Part shown: positions 63,770 to 64,000 of the stretch, piece by piece | Layout of the letters: each line of letters begins with the position of its first letter | Numbering within the stretch: position 1 is the first letter of the stretch | From: a bacterium | GTDB lineage: Bacteria > Planctomycetota > UBA1135 > UBA2386 | Direction: 5' to 3' | Assembly: GCA_030432695.1 (NCBI GenBank) | Contig: JAUILN010000006.1 | Location: forward strand, 372,001 to 436,000 | DNA: 64,000 nucleotides | Program-made: the position numbers and the translations under genes | The notes under the pieces: generated by a model | Databases searched by the model: none | What the model was told of the DNA's origin: nothing | What the model saw: the letters and a program-made list of their open reading frames with translations, nothing else

Positions 63770-64000
63770 CGAGGGGTGACCTTGGGCCGTCAGGCTTAGC
63801 GTGGTTGGAGGAGTGGCGCAAGGTCGGCGAGTTGGAACGGCGGGCGGCGCGGCCCGGTGGGCCAGCGGTCACTCATCGCTACGGGCGCTTCTCGCGCGCT
63901 CGACGATCCGTTGCTTCGGGGCCGCCTTCGCGCGAGCTGGGGACATCTGCGGGCCTGGCCTGGTCCAACGTGGGGCCCTCATCCTGCAGCGGCACCGCGT

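Overview
The window is a GC-rich bacterial chromosome segment, roughly 70% GC by eye, with dense genes. Several traits point to a planctomycete: two adjacent sulfatases, a secreted subtilase with a YGxGCPG-type C-terminal region, a 14-loop FG-GAP/VCBS protein, a beta-propeller/cytochrome c fusion, an orphan ECF sigma factor, and SD-led genes with many signal peptides. I infer an uncultured or deep-branching Planctomycetota lineage; no rRNA or tRNA is present to confirm it.

Layout. 1-9.1 kb: secreted and cell-surface proteins (VWA lipoprotein, subtilase, two sulfatases, a small secreted protein). 9.2-13.6 kb: an RND pump with its adaptor. 13.9-30.4 kb: a lipid island. It begins with a tightly coupled operon encoding a PfaD-type enoyl reductase, a KS-AT-ACP-ACP-KR synthase, and a fusion of two dehydratase regions with a PlsC-like acyltransferase. 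Next come cdsA and a pssA-like gene, then psd and a lipase-like hydrolase on the opposite strand, then a small membrane protein coupled to a membrane-anchored EEP-family phosphodiesterase. Read together, these could build an unusual acyl chain, load it onto glycerol phosphate, convert it to CDP-diacylglycerol, phosphatidylserine and phosphatidylethanolamine, and remodel it. 30.5-37.9 kb: housekeeping and accessory genes (Tat-type old yellow enzyme, ABC-F ATPase with an in-frame stop, HipS/HipT-like pair without HipB, AAA/DUF4143 ATPase behind a palindrome, small methyltransferase, ECF sigma factor). 37.9-41.2 kb: a second lipid-like operon of fatty acid desaturase, alpha-oxoamine synthase and GNAT acyltransferase. 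41.7-56 kb: membrane and secreted proteins, including a long low-complexity PRC-barrel-like protein, the FG-GAP protein, an MBOAT acyltransferase, a propeller-cytochrome protein, an aminotransferase and a vanadium-haloperoxidase-like PAP2 protein. 56.2-63.8 kb: a five-gene tripartite heavy-metal efflux operon framed by His-rich proteins.

Three genes carry single-site lesions: a frameshift in sulfatase 1, a frameshift in the signal peptide of the 8.25 kb gene, and an amber stop in the ABC-F gene. The two frameshifts lie in short homopolymer runs, so draft-assembly error is a serious alternative to real decay.

The strongest candidate for something undescribed is the compact Pfa-like synthase fused to an acyltransferase and placed beside phospholipid head-group genes. 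The desaturase/oxoamine synthase/GNAT operon 8 kb away is the second.
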